A stretch of 54,163 nt of DNA from Prevotella sp. (GCA_017650905.1 JAGCDZ010000085.1:1-54163), one strand, 5' to 3'; positions 1 to 8,576 are shown, numbered from the stretch's first letter. Numbers and translations are program-made. Notes: a model not told the origin generated them from the sequence alone.

Positions 1-1809
1 AACATCCGTTCGATGGGAACCCATCATCTGGGCATCAGCTACGATGGTATCCAACTTGGCAATGCCCAGAACGGACAGATAGACCTCGGACAGTTTTCGC
101 TTGATAATGTGGAGGAAATAACCCTCTATAATGGACAGAAAAGCGCCATCTTCCAGCCTGCCAGCGACTTTGGCCATGCTGGGGCGATTTATATCCGTAC
201 CAGGGAGCCAGAATTTGGAAGGTGGACGTTGGAAGGTGAAAGGTTGAAGGCGATTACCAACCTTCGCTTGAAAGCGCAATATGGGAGTAGTGATATGTTC
301 CGGTTTTCAACACTTTGGGAGCAGAAACTATCAGAAACGATGAGTTCATCCGTGAGTGCAGGTTTTCTGACGGCGAGTGGCAAGTACAAGTTCCGTTATG
401 AGCGTCGTTATCCCAATGGTGAGACTGCTTGGGATACGACGGCCGTCCGTCAGAATGGAGATATCCATGCGGAGCGCATTGAGGCTAATCTCTTTGGAAA
501 GCTCTATCAGGGCAGTTGGCAATTGAAGGGTTATCTCTATAACTCTGCCAGAGGCATCCCTGGTGCCATCGTCAATAATGTGTGGCGACGGGGCGAGCGT
601 CAGCAGGACCTGAACACCTTCGTACAGGCCGCTTTCGATAAGAATATCGGCGATGGTTTCAGCACGCGTTGGCTGGCAAAGTATGCCTACTATAACACCC
701 ACTATGTAAACAAAGACTCTACCCAATTGCCTGTGGATAATCGCTATAAACAGCAGGAGGTGTATCTCTCAACGGCCAATGTTCTCGAATTGCTACCCAA
801 CTGGAGTGCCTCGCTGAGTTATGACTTCAAATGGAACAAGCTGAATGCTGACACTTACAACTTTGCCTTCCCCACACGAATTTCAAACCTCGTGAGTCTC
901 GCAACAGCCATTGATTACAAGCATCTGAAGGCGCAAGGCTCTATCTTGGCGACTTTCATCAATGACAAGACGCATCGTCGTGGTGAGTTTGCTGGTATGG
1001 ACTCCAATAATTCCCTCACGAAGTTCACACCTGCCCTTTTTGTCAATATCTACCCCTTCCGGGGTACGTTCTTCTCGCTGAGGGCCTATGTGAAGAAGAG
1101 TTTCCGTATGCCGACCTTCAACGACCTTTATTATACGGATATGGGTAATGCTAACCTCGTGCCGGAGAGCGCCTTGCAATACGATGCTGGCTTTGCGCTG
1201 AATAAACATTTCGAAAGCGGTATTGTCCGTCATGCTGAGATGCACTTCGATGCCTATTATAATACGGTGCACGACAAGATTGTGGCCTATCCCAAGGGTC
1301 AGCAGTTCCGTTGGACGATGCTCAATCTGGGCAAGGTGCATATCAAGGGTATTGATGTCGAGGCTGAGGCTGATTTCCAGGTGGGCAAGGATCTGGTGGC
1401 GACGGCACGCGCCCAGTACACCTATCAGGATGCCCGTGATGTGACAGACCCTGGCGATTCCTACTACAAGCACCAGATACCCTATATCCCCTGGCATTCC
1501 GGCTCTGCCATCGTGGGCCTGAGTTATAAGAAATGGGATTTGAACTATTCTTTCATCTATGCCGGCGAACGCTACGACGAGCAGGAGAATATCATTTATA
1601 ATCACATGGAACCCTGGTACACCAGTGACCTGAGCCTGAGGCATAAGTTTAGAGTTCTTCGCAAAGCGAAGCGGCAAAGCCGAGCGAATTATTTAGAGTT
1701 TACAGCACAGGCGGAGGTCAACAACCTGTTGGATCAGGATTATGAGGTTATCGTCAACTACCCTATGCCTGGCCGTAATTATGCCCTCACTTTAAGCGTT
1801 GAGATATGA
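1..1809 (+). CDS. btuB: TonB-dependent receptor, BtuB-like, 5' end cut by window
   Basis: This outer-membrane transporter is open from the first base of the window, with no start or signal peptide visible, so it is partial. The first ~65 residues are the end of a plug domain (VEEITLYNGQKSAIF, then GAIYIRTREPEF). The rest is beta-barrel with alternating aromatic strands and the usual 'NNLLDQDYEV...PGRNYALTLSVEI' end. Its stop overlaps the start of the next gene by 4 nt (ATGA). The following genes are a propeller lipoprotein, a DUF4465-like lipoprotein and a BtuF-like binding protein, which is the make-up of Bacteroidetes cobalamin loci; the substrate is therefore inferred from context. A GCGAAGC-rich hairpin insert lies near the 3' end. 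Confidence 0.75.
   Translation, partial: NIRSMGTHHLGISYDGIQLGNAQNGQIDLGQFSLDNVEEITLYNGQKSAIFQPASDFGHAGAIYIRTREPEFGRWTLEGERLKAITNLRLKAQYGSSDMFRFSTLWEQKLSETMSSSVSAGFLTASGKYKFRYERRYPNGETAWDTTAVRQNGDIHAERIEANLFGKLYQGSWQLKGYLYNSARGIPGAIVNNVWRRGERQQDLNTFVQAAFDKNIGDGFSTRWLAKYAYYNTHYVNKDSTQLPVDNRYKQQEVYLSTANVLELLPNWSASLSYDFKWNKLNADTYNFAFPTRISNLVSLATAIDYKHLKAQGSILATFINDKTHRRGEFAGMDSNNSLTKFTPALFVNIYPFRGTFFSLRAYVKKSFRMPTFNDLYYTDMGNANLVPESALQYDAGFALNKHFESGIVRHAEMHFDAYYNTVHDKIVAYPKGQQFRWTMLNLGKVHIKGIDVEAEADFQVGKDLVATARAQYTYQDARDVTDPGDSYYKHQIPYIPWHSGSAIVGLSYKKWDLNYSFIYAGERYDEQENIIYNHMEPWYTSDLSLRHKFRVLRKAKRQSRANYLEFTAQAEVNNLLDQDYEVIVNYPMPGRNYALTLSVEI
1657..1695 (+). repeat. in-frame GC hairpin insert near the 3' end of the TonB receptor
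   Basis: CTTCGC-AAA-GCGAAG (1657-1671) is a perfect hairpin with an AAA loop. A second small one, CGGC-AAA-GCCG, follows at 1672-1682. The stretch encodes a basic patch (RKAKRQSRA) that differs from the surrounding barrel sequence, so it looks like an inserted small repeat that kept the frame. Confidence 0.5.
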
Positions 1810-2984
1810 AAAGATACTTGCTCTACATATGGCCCCTGTTGATGCTCACTGCTTGTCGCAACGATGTGATGGTGGTGCCGATGGAGGATATCGATACGGG
1901 AGGCAAGACGGTGAAGAGCGAGATAGTGGGCATGTATCTGTTGAATGAGGGGAATATGGGCTCGAACAAATCCTCCCTCGATTATCTTGATCTTTCTGGT
2001 AGTGACTCTACCGTCCACTATCTGCGCAATATCTATTCTGAGCGCAATCCCACTACGGTGATGATGCTGGGAGATGTGGGTAATGACTGTCAGATTTACG
2101 GTTCGCGTCTATGGTTGGTTATCAATTGCTCCAACAAGGTTGAAGTGGCTCGTGCGGAAGATGCTGTGAGAATCGGCAAGGTTGACATTCCCAATTGCCG
2201 TTATGTGACATTTAAGGACGGCTTTGCCTATGTGTCTTCCTATGTGGGCTCTGTGGCGGACACAGGCTCCAGTCCGTTGGGTAGCATCTACAAGGTGGAT
2301 ACTCTCTCGCTTCAGAAGAGGGACTCCTGTTCCGTAGGCTATCAGCCTGAGGAAATCGCCATCCTTGGCGACCAGCTCTTTGTTGCCAATAGTGGCGGCT
2401 ATCAGGGTATGACGGGCCAGGGTTATGAGAGTACGGTGAGTGTGGTAGATTTGAAGACCATGCAGGAGGCGGATAAGATAGAAGTGGCCCCAAATCTGCA
2501 TCGCCTTAGGGCTGACAAGTATGGTCAGCTGTGGGTGACATCCAGAGGCAACTACATGGATAATAAATCATCCATTTACTGGTTGGTGAAGGATGCGACA
2601 GGCAGGATGACGGTGGGTGGCTATTTGGATCAGCCCGTCAGTGATCTCTGCATCGTGGGCGACTCCCTTTATTTCTATGGTAGTCAGTGGAGTGAGGTGA
2701 CGATGACAAATACTGTTACCTATGGCATCATCAATGTGCGTACCCATGAGATTGTCAGTACCTCACTCTCTGATGCGCCAGAGATCGGTAAGATTCGTAT
2801 GCCATACGGCATCATTGTGAATCCCATCCATCGTGATTTCTATCTGATGGATGCCAAGAACTATGTTTCGAGTGGAGAATTGCTACATTTCTTACCTGAC
2901 GGTACCTTCGATTGGAAGGTCAAGACGGGCGATATCCCAGCCCATGCGTGCTTTTTATTTAAGAATGAAAAAATGAAAGAATGA
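1806..2984 (+). CDS. btuG: surface beta-propeller lipoprotein, BtuG-like
   Basis: A predicted lipoprotein of 392 aa: the signal peptide ends in a lipobox, LMLTAC, with the lipidated Cys at residue 17. The body has repeats of YncE/DUF5074-like propeller blades (for example 'GDQLFVANSGGYQG', 'TVSVVDLKTMQEADKIEV', 'GQLWVTSRGNY'). In Bacteroides, BtuG proteins of this architecture sit on the cell surface, bind cobalamin very tightly and cap the BtuB receptor. The 4-nt overlap with the upstream receptor gene fits the same complex. The last residues (FKNEKMKE) and the stop codon lie inside an 8-bp tandem repeat, so the C-terminus may have been trimmed or rewritten by repeat change. Function is inferred from fold and location. 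Confidence 0.72.
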   Translation: MKRYLLYIWPLLMLTACRNDVMVVPMEDIDTGGKTVKSEIVGMYLLNEGNMGSNKSSLDYLDLSGSDSTVHYLRNIYSERNPTTVMMLGDVGNDCQIYGSRLWLVINCSNKVEVARAEDAVRIGKVDIPNCRYVTFKDGFAYVSSYVGSVADTGSSPLGSIYKVDTLSLQKRDSCSVGYQPEEIAILGDQLFVANSGGYQGMTGQGYESTVSVVDLKTMQEADKIEVAPNLHRLRADKYGQLWVTSRGNYMDNKSSIYWLVKDATGRMTVGGYLDQPVSDLCIVGDSLYFYGSQWSEVTMTNTVTYGIINVRTHEIVSTSLSDAPEIGKIRMPYGIIVNPIHRDFYLMDAKNYVSSGELLHFLPDGTFDWKVKTGDIPAHACFLFKNEKMKE

Positions 2985-3000
2985 AAAAATGAAAAATAAA
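2961..3000 (+). repeat. 8-bp tandem repeat spanning the btuG stop codon
   Basis: Units AAGAATGA / AAAAATGA alternate four times and then decay. They contain the btuG stop and the possible ATG at 2989. Bases 2972-2986 form a perfect 15-nt inverted repeat with 3076-3090 in the next gene's signal-peptide region. Confidence 0.7.
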
Positions 3001-3033
3001 ATAATGAGAATTATTAGCAAGGAAAAAAATAGT

Positions 3034-4167
3034 ATGACGATGAAGGTTTCGTTGGTGATCTTCATTCTTTCTTTCTTTCATTCTTTCATTGTTTTTTCCT
3101 CGGCTCAGCGGATGGACAATGTACTAGAGCATTCGAAATATATCCAGGCGGTCGACGAATACCGCCCTGCCCCAGGACAATATGTCAACGACATCCCTGA
3201 ATACGAGGAGGGCGATACGGAGGCTACAATGGTGCAGAAATGTACGGAAATGATTGCAGGCGACTATCAGAATACCCACCTCATCGCATTAGGTGGCTGG
3301 GGCGGCTATGTCACCTTCCACTTCGACCACTCTATCGCCAACATCCATGATCAGCGCGATTTCGCTGTCTGGGGTAATGCCTATCAGGAACAGACTAATC
3401 AAGTGTTTGGCGGCATGAACGAGGCAGGCATCGTTATGGTGTCGAAAGATGTAAACGGCAATGGTCTACCTGACGATCCTTGGTATGAGATCAGTGGTAG
3501 TTGTGATGTGGACAGTATCGGCAAGGTGATTTATAACTATGAGGTGACCTATCAGCGTAACCCCATGGGTAATATTCCTTGGATAGATAATCAGGGGCAT
3601 AGTGGAACTATCGACCGTGTCAACCAATGGCATCCACAGGAGTATTATCCGGAATGGTTGCCTGACGGCCTTACCTTCCGAGGTACACGACTGCCAGACA
3701 ATATGTTAGACCTCTCAGAAACCGTTGAACGTACTTGGAGCCAGTGGTATTATGTGCTGGTTGGTTTCCGCTATGGCTATGTTGATAACCTTGCAAACTG
3801 GACAGACAAGGCCGATGCTAATTCGTGGAACTATGAGGGGTGTGGTATTGATATCTCGTGGGCTGTGGATGAGAACCGTCAGCCCGTCAATCTTGATTTC
3901 ATCGACTTTGTGAGGGTGTATACAGGATTGAACCAGAAGTGTCCGGCTCCCAACTGGTGGGGAGAGACTTCTACGGAAATCCAGTGCGCGGAGGATCTTC
4001 ACCTCGATGCTTCGCTCGATGCCATCCGTCAGGCCACAGCAATCAAGGCAAATGATAATGGACAATTGATAATGGATAATTATATCTATAACCTCTTGGG
4101 CCATAAGATATCACCAAAACAGAAGGGTATCTATATACAAAACGGAAAGAAAATAATCATTCAATAA
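3034..4167 (+). CDS. secreted surface protein of the cobalamin-type locus, T9SS-like tail
   Basis: A protein of 377 aa from ATG 3034, chosen because AAGGAAAA precedes it and a signal peptide (MTMKVSLVIFILSFFHSFIVFSSAQ) follows directly; ATG 2989 would add 15 residues. The mature part is rich in Trp, Tyr and Asp (GGWGGYVTFHFDHS, FAVWGNAYQEQ, DVNGNGLPDDPWYEISG) and resembles the uncharacterised 'cell surface protein' found in Bacteroidetes B12 loci. The C-terminus 'YNLLGHKISPKQKGIYIQNGKKIIIQ' resembles the short T9SS type A sorting tail. No catalytic motif is recognised. It probably contributes to ligand capture at the surface, inferred only from neighbours. Confidence 0.65.
   Translation: MTMKVSLVIFILSFFHSFIVFSSAQRMDNVLEHSKYIQAVDEYRPAPGQYVNDIPEYEEGDTEATMVQKCTEMIAGDYQNTHLIALGGWGGYVTFHFDHSIANIHDQRDFAVWGNAYQEQTNQVFGGMNEAGIVMVSKDVNGNGLPDDPWYEISGSCDVDSIGKVIYNYEVTYQRNPMGNIPWIDNQGHSGTIDRVNQWHPQEYYPEWLPDGLTFRGTRLPDNMLDLSETVERTWSQWYYVLVGFRYGYVDNLANWTDKADANSWNYEGCGIDISWAVDENRQPVNLDFIDFVRVYTGLNQKCPAPNWWGETSTEIQCAEDLHLDASLDAIRQATAIKANDNGQLIMDNYIYNLLGHKISPKQKGIYIQNGKKIIIQ
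3061..3091 (+). repeat. 8-bp tandem repeat encoding a signal-peptide core
   Basis: ATTCTTTC units run in frame through the hydrophobic core FILSFFHSFIV. They are the reverse complement of the repeat at 2961-3000. Confidence 0.7.
4051..4085 (+). repeat. 7-bp degenerate tandem repeat inside the coding region
   Basis: Five 7-bp units (AATGATA, ATGGACA, ATTGATA, ATGGATA, ATTATAT) are read in frame as NDNGQLIMDNYI, just before the sorting-tail motif YNLLGHK. Confidence 0.6.
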
Positions 4168-4196
4168 ACATGTTTCATTTTAAAACAAAAAGCATT

Positions 4197-4955
4197 ATGA
4201 AAACAAAAAGTATTTTTGCAATTGCAGCCATCGTATGTGGCGTCGTGTTAATGACATCTTGTAATGGTAAAAGCGACATGCCCATTACCAAGCAGACTTA
4301 CACCATCTCCTTCGAGGGCCAGACCTTGAATGCTGACGGTTACTGGTGTGGTGATGAGACGGGCGAACCCTTCGAGAACTATGGCTCTCCAGCTTTCAGT
4401 TGCGTCTATCAGGAGGCCGGCACAAAGTTTGTTGCCAACTACACACCCGCTTGGGGTAGTTGGTCAGGCTTTGCTATCTCCAGCCGCACAGCCACAACCT
4501 ATAATAGTGCCACGATGACGCCCGACCAGTTCAATAACATCGCTGGTACCGCCCGTAGCGGCAAGAACTTCTGCGTGGTCTACACCTTTGGCGAGAGCAT
4601 CGATTTCGGCAGTGCTGTCACGGTGAAGGGTTTCTGGTATACTAACAATGCCTGGACTGTCGATGCTATTCTCAATGGCGACGGCATGTCACCTGGAAAG
4701 TTCGAGGCTGATGACTTCCTGACATGTATCCTTTATCCGACTCCAGCAGAGGGTCTGGGTGGTGCCCGCTATGAACTTCCCCTTGCCCAGGGTGGTGACT
4801 ATGTGAAGGGTTGGCAGTATTGTGACTTGAGCAATGTCGATGCCTTTAAGGATATTAAGAGTATTTCGTTCGGCTTCGAGGGTTCCAAGAAGAATGACTG
4901 GGGTCTGACCACACCGACCTATATCTGTATCGACGACATCGTAATTGAGAGGTAA
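4197..4955 (+). CDS. DUF4465-type cobalamin-locus lipoprotein, BtuH-like
   Basis: A protein of 252 aa from ATG 4197; the in-frame ATG at 4170 would put nine extra residues before a complete signal peptide, so 4197 is preferred. The lipobox is VVLMTSC, Cys at residue 22. The rest is one beta-sandwich-like domain with 'SFEGQTLNADGYWCGDE', 'SGFAISSRTATTYNS' and a terminal 'FGFEGSKKNDWGLTTPTYICIDDIVIE', typical of DUF4465. Family members in Bacteroides B12 loci (BtuH) are surface cobalamin-binding lipoproteins; I recall this link from the literature and cannot test it here. It sits 29 nt downstream of the surface-protein gene and 12 nt before the binding-protein gene. Confidence 0.7.
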   Translation: MKTKSIFAIAAIVCGVVLMTSCNGKSDMPITKQTYTISFEGQTLNADGYWCGDETGEPFENYGSPAFSCVYQEAGTKFVANYTPAWGSWSGFAISSRTATTYNSATMTPDQFNNIAGTARSGKNFCVVYTFGESIDFGSAVTVKGFWYTNNAWTVDAILNGDGMSPGKFEADDFLTCILYPTPAEGLGGARYELPLAQGGDYVKGWQYCDLSNVDAFKDIKSISFGFEGSKKNDWGLTTPTYICIDDIVIER

Positions 4956-4967
4956 AAAATCTATCGA

Positions 4968-6119
4968 TTGAAATACATTCAATTATTCATCCTATCTGTA
5001 TTAGTTCTCTCCTGCGGAGGCCATCAGACGGTTTCTCCGCAGGAGGAGGGCGATACTGTCCATTTCAAGTACGCCACGCAACTTAGTGTGGTGCGCTACG
5101 ATGGCTATACGGTGGCCACGCTGAAGAATCCTTGGAAAGAAGGTCTGATCCTGCACCAATATGTGCTGGTACCTGCCGATGCTGTAGAAATGCCTGCTGC
5201 CATTCCCCAGGGAACCATCATCCGCACCCCACTTAGCCGCTCGATGATATTCTCTACCGTTCACTGCGCTATGCTGATGGATTTTGGTAAGCAGGACTGC
5301 ATCGCCGGTGTGGCTGATCTGAAGTACATTAAGATACCCTGGATTCAGCAACAGGTTCAGCAAGGTAAGATCAGCGATGTGGGTGATGGCTTAAGTCCTG
5401 TCGTCGAGAAGATCATCGACCAACGACCTGACGCCTTGTTCCTTTCGCCTTTCGAAAATAGTGGTGGCTATGGCAAGCTTGAGGAAATCAATATCCCCAT
5501 CGTGGAGTGTGCGGAATATATGGAATCTACACCCTTAGGCCGGGCCGAGTGGCTGCGTTTCTATGGCATGCTCTTTGGTTGCGAACAGAAAGCCGATAGT
5601 CTGTTCGATGCCATCGACAAGAACTACAATACGCTTAAGGCTCTCGTTAAGAATAACTCACAAAAGGTGCTGCTTGACAAAATCACGGGTAGTGTGTGGT
5701 ATGTTCCTGGGGGCAAGAGTACTATCGGCCAGATGATTCAAGATGCTGGTGGCAACAACCCTTGGAATGGCGATAAGCACAGCGGTTCCGTATCCCTGCC
5801 TTTCGAGAGTGTTTTGGAAAAAGCTGGTGATGCCGATGTCTGGCTCTTCCGTTATAGCAGTGACCACGATATCACCTACGACGAATTGCGCAGTGAGCAT
5901 CACGGCTACAACCAGTTTAAGGCTTTCCGCGAGCATCAGGTCTATGGTTGCAATGTGGAACAAAGTACATTCTATGAAGAGACTCCCTTCCGTCCAGATT
6001 GGCTGCTCAACGATTTCATCCGCATCCTCCATCCAGAACTGAACCGCTCGACCTCTAGTAGCTTGCTACCGGAGGGAAGCAAGAACCTTGCTCCGCTTCG
6101 ATATTACAAAAAACTTTAG
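4968..6119 (+). CDS. btuF: ABC transporter substrate-binding lipoprotein, BtuF-like
   Basis: A protein of 383 aa from a TTG start. No ATG fits and the signal peptide begins exactly there (MKYIQLFILSVLVLSC, lipidated Cys 16). It has the class III binding-protein fold used for corrinoids and siderophores: an N-terminal lobe with 'MLMDFGKQDCIAGVAD' and 'KIIDQRPDALFLSPFENSGGY', a long helix, and a C-terminal lobe with 'VWYVPGGKSTIGQMIQDAGGNNPW'. It would hand substrate to a BtuCD permease, which is not in this window. The C-terminal ~25 residues (STSSSLLPEGSKNLAPLRYYKKL) come from a hairpin-like repeat insert and are probably not part of the fold. Confidence 0.78.
   Translation: MKYIQLFILSVLVLSCGGHQTVSPQEEGDTVHFKYATQLSVVRYDGYTVATLKNPWKEGLILHQYVLVPADAVEMPAAIPQGTIIRTPLSRSMIFSTVHCAMLMDFGKQDCIAGVADLKYIKIPWIQQQVQQGKISDVGDGLSPVVEKIIDQRPDALFLSPFENSGGYGKLEEINIPIVECAEYMESTPLGRAEWLRFYGMLFGCEQKADSLFDAIDKNYNTLKALVKNNSQKVLLDKITGSVWYVPGGKSTIGQMIQDAGGNNPWNGDKHSGSVSLPFESVLEKAGDADVWLFRYSSDHDITYDELRSEHHGYNQFKAFREHQVYGCNVEQSTFYEETPFRPDWLLNDFIRILHPELNRSTSSSLLPEGSKNLAPLRYYKKL
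6062..6092 (+). repeat. hairpin insert at the 3' end of the BtuF-like gene
   Basis: CTTGCT (6062-6067) pairs with AGCAAG (6078-6083) across a 10-nt loop, and a second CTTGCT follows at 6087-6092. It encodes low-complexity residues at the extreme C-terminus. Confidence 0.45.
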
Positions 6120-6128
6120 GAAAACGAC

Positions 6129-6740
6129 TTAGTTCCAAGCGCGAAGGATGGAACCGTCGAACGAACAGAAGTAGCGCATGAGCGATGAACCCTCATCACC
6201 ACTGCTAATGGCTCCTGTTTCCAATTCGTACGTACGTTGGCAGCGGGAGCAAATTACCTGCTGACGGTTGCCCGTCCAGTTCATAGCCTGCAGGTTACTG
6301 CAATTCGGACAAGCGCGGTCGTATGCCCAAAGGCCGTTGAAATTGGTGGTGCCGATAAAGAGCCCGATACTGTTGCTGGCACCAAGCACGTAGCTGGAAT
6401 AGTTCTCGAGGTCGGTGGTAATGATGTTGTCTTCTTGGGGCGTTTTGCCGTCGTTGCTATTCACATAGACGTGGCGGACGGTGTTCTTACCATCGCCCTT
6501 AGTGGTCACATAGACATAGGTACCAGGATTCTGTGCAGCAGCAAAGAGCAGGCTGGTGGAGTGGTCTCTGTAACTGAAGACAAAGCGACAGACGTATTTT
6601 CGGCTCACTGGTGCCTCGGCCTCACAGGAAATGAAAAGAAAAGAGGTAAGAGAAATGATAGAAGAAAAGAACAGTAAGCGAAAGAGTATGCTTCCGATAC
6701 CCTTTCGCTTATTTCTCAAGAATCCTTTATCTCCCATCAT
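6129..6740 (-). CDS. lipoprotein with CxxC...CxxC (Rieske-like or zinc-ribbon) C-terminal domain
   Basis: A protein of 203 aa with a long basic N-terminus, a hydrophobic stretch and the lipobox LFISC (Cys 39). The C-terminal half has 'ACPNC' about 19 residues before 'CSRCQRTYELETGAISSG...LMRY'. The layout, with a G-A-x-SG turn after the second pair, resembles a Rieske domain, but the His ligands (CxH, CxxH) are replaced by Cys, which suggests zinc or a structural iron site. No function is recognised. It follows argH by 23 nt and may be the last gene of the pyrE-SRPBCC-argH run. Confidence 0.6.
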   Translation of the reverse strand: MMGDKGFLRNKRKGIGSILFRLLFFSSIISLTSFLFISCEAEAPVSRKYVCRFVFSYRDHSTSLLFAAAQNPGTYVYVTTKGDGKNTVRHVYVNSNDGKTPQEDNIITTDLENYSSYVLGASNSIGLFIGTTNFNGLWAYDRACPNCSNLQAMNWTGNRQQVICSRCQRTYELETGAISSGDEGSSLMRYFCSFDGSILRAWN

Positions 6741-6763
6741 TTCAATTTTCCGTTGCTATTCTC

Positions 6764-8107
6764 TCAATCCTCACTTCTAAGAAGTTTACATTCGGCATCG
6801 GTCATACGTTGGAAGTTGAATCCTGCAATTGTCTCCCGCATGAGCGCTTCGATTTGGTCGTTGCAGAGATTGCCGATGGAGCCTTCATGGGTGTGGTGGA
6901 TATCGTGATTAGCCTTGAAATTGCCTGCCTCGATGTCGAGCCCCACCTTCTTGTAGGCATCGCGGAAAGGCATACCGTTGGCGGCGAGACGATTCACTTC
7001 CTCAACGCTGAACATCGGATCGTACATCGGATTGTCGAGGATGTGCTCATTCACTTCTATCTTATTAATAATGTAAGCCGCCATCTGTAGACAATCCTTC
7101 AGTTCGCCAAAAGCAGGTAAAAAGACTTCCTTGATAATCTGCAAGTCGCGGAAATAACCCACGGGCAGGTTGTTCATAATCAGTGTCACCTGCTGGGGCA
7201 GAGATTGGAGTTTATTGCATTTCGCACGAATCAGTTCGAATACGTCGGGATTTTTCTTATGCGGCATGATCGACGAGCCTGTGGTACACTCCTTTGGCAG
7301 TTTCACAAATGAGAAGTTCTGTGAGTTGAATAGACAGGCATCAAAGGCCATTTTGGCAATCGTACCTGCGATAGTAGCGATAGCGAAACCTACGTTGCGC
7401 TCCATTTTTCCTCTACCCATCTGTGCATACACCACATTGTAATCCATGGAGTCGAACCCCAGCAGTTCTGTCGTCATCGTGCGGTTCAGAGGGAACGAAG
7501 ACCCATAACCGGCAGCGGAGCCGAGAGGATTGCGGTTGGTCATCTTATAGGCGGCTTGCAAGAAAAGCATATCATCAGTAAGACTCTCTGCATAGGCGCC
7601 GAACCAAAGTCCAAACGAAGAGGGCATCGCAATCTGCAGATGGGTGTAGCCAGGCATTAGGACATCCTTATACTGGTTGCTCTTTTGAATCAGTTCGTCG
7701 AAAAGGATTTTTACCTCATCGGCGATTTCCTTTAATTCATGACGGGTGAAGAGTTTGAGGTCGACGAGTACTTGGTCATTGCGTGAACGGCCCGAGTGGA
7801 TCTTCTTGCCCATGTCGCCCAGTTTGCGGGTGAGCAGCATCTCTACTTGAGAATGTACGTCCTCCACATCGTCCTCGATGATGAACTCACCGCGTTCTGC
7901 CAAGTGGTAGATGTTCTTCAACTCAGCCAGCAGTGCTGTCAGCTCGTCTTTCTCTAGAAGTCCGATACTTTCGAGCATGGTGATGTGGGCCATCGAACCC
8001 AAGACGTCGTATTTTGCCAGATAAAGGTCCATTTCGCGGTCTCTGCCTACAGTAAACCGCTCAATCTCCTTGTTAATCTCAAAGTTCTTCTCCCAAAGTT
8101 TGCTCAT
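6764..8107 (-). CDS. argH: argininosuccinate lyase
   Basis: This enzyme converts argininosuccinate to arginine and fumarate, the last step of arginine synthesis, in the cytoplasm. It is 447 aa, normal for the family. The fumarase/ASL signature GSSIMPHKKNPD is present, as are 'HSGRSRNDQV' near residue 110 and 'GYTHLQIAMPSSFG'. It follows the SRPBCC gene with a 37-nt gap that holds a 7-bp tandem repeat. The arrangement with pyrE upstream recurs in Bacteroidales as I remember it; there is no other arginine gene here. Confidence 0.96.
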   Translation of the reverse strand: MSKLWEKNFEINKEIERFTVGRDREMDLYLAKYDVLGSMAHITMLESIGLLEKDELTALLAELKNIYHLAERGEFIIEDDVEDVHSQVEMLLTRKLGDMGKKIHSGRSRNDQVLVDLKLFTRHELKEIADEVKILFDELIQKSNQYKDVLMPGYTHLQIAMPSSFGLWFGAYAESLTDDMLFLQAAYKMTNRNPLGSAAGYGSSFPLNRTMTTELLGFDSMDYNVVYAQMGRGKMERNVGFAIATIAGTIAKMAFDACLFNSQNFSFVKLPKECTTGSSIMPHKKNPDVFELIRAKCNKLQSLPQQVTLIMNNLPVGYFRDLQIIKEVFLPAFGELKDCLQMAAYIINKIEVNEHILDNPMYDPMFSVEEVNRLAANGMPFRDAYKKVGLDIEAGNFKANHDIHHTHEGSIGNLCNDQIEALMRETIAGFNFQRMTDAECKLLRSED

Positions 8108-8112
8108 ACCAT

Positions 8113-8141
8113 CTTTAAACTATAAACTCTCAACTATAAAC
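8113..8141. repeat. 7-bp degenerate tandem repeat (AACTATA type)
   Basis: TTTAAACTATAAACTCTCAA and the following CTATAAAC fill the gap between argH and the SRPBCC gene. Related tracts lie at 9256-9288 and 11544-11575. Confidence 0.65.
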
Positions 8142-8144
8142 AAA

Positions 8145-8576
8145 TTATACATAGTGTACTTGTGCAAGGGCATCGGCAATCTTCTCGACACCATCCTGCA
8201 GGGGTTTCTCTACCATCGCCTTGATAAAGGGATTGAGTTCAGCCTTCAGCGTCACCTTCATTTTCGAGTTCAGCTCGTCGACGGGCAGAACCTGAATCCA
8301 CACGTTGAAGGGCACGGGCGACTGTACCGTCTCAAATTTCACACATTTGGGTTCCTCGCGGTCGCAGATGCGTAGCTTCAGTTCACCCACAGGGGCAACG
8401 TTAAGACTGACGGTATCCTCATCATATGTGAAGTCGTTGACTTTATCTTCAGGCACACGATCCTGTATTTTAGCAAGATTACGCAGGTCGCTGATGTTAT
8501 CATACACGGCCTCTTGAGGGTAGGGTATTTGCTTTACGCTACTCTCAAATTTGCTTTCACTTCCAAATAATCCCAT
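8145..8576 (-). CDS. SRPBCC (START-like) family protein
   Basis: A protein of 143 aa, cytoplasmic, no signal peptide. The start 'SKFESSVKQIPYPQEAVYDNISDLRNL', the middle 'VKFETVQSPVPFNVWIQVLPV' and the final long helix 'NPFIKAMVEKPLQDGVEKIADAL' are typical of the helix-grip fold seen in polyketide cyclase-like and SRPBCC proteins, which bind hydrophobic ligands. The specific role is unknown. It starts 12 nt after pyrE, so it is almost surely co-transcribed with it. Confidence 0.8.
   Translation of the reverse strand: MGLFGSESKFESSVKQIPYPQEAVYDNISDLRNLAKIQDRVPEDKVNDFTYDEDTVSLNVAPVGELKLRICDREEPKCVKFETVQSPVPFNVWIQVLPVDELNSKMKVTLKAELNPFIKAMVEKPLQDGVEKIADALAQVHYV

Noticed and set aside
883-1677. 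Long antisense open frame over the TonB receptor
   Set aside because: Composition follows the complement of the receptor gene; no start context or domain, and the sense frame is clearly a barrel.
8113-8141. Short repeats at gene junctions as a CRISPR array
   Set aside because: Units are 7 bp without spacers, and no cas gene is present.
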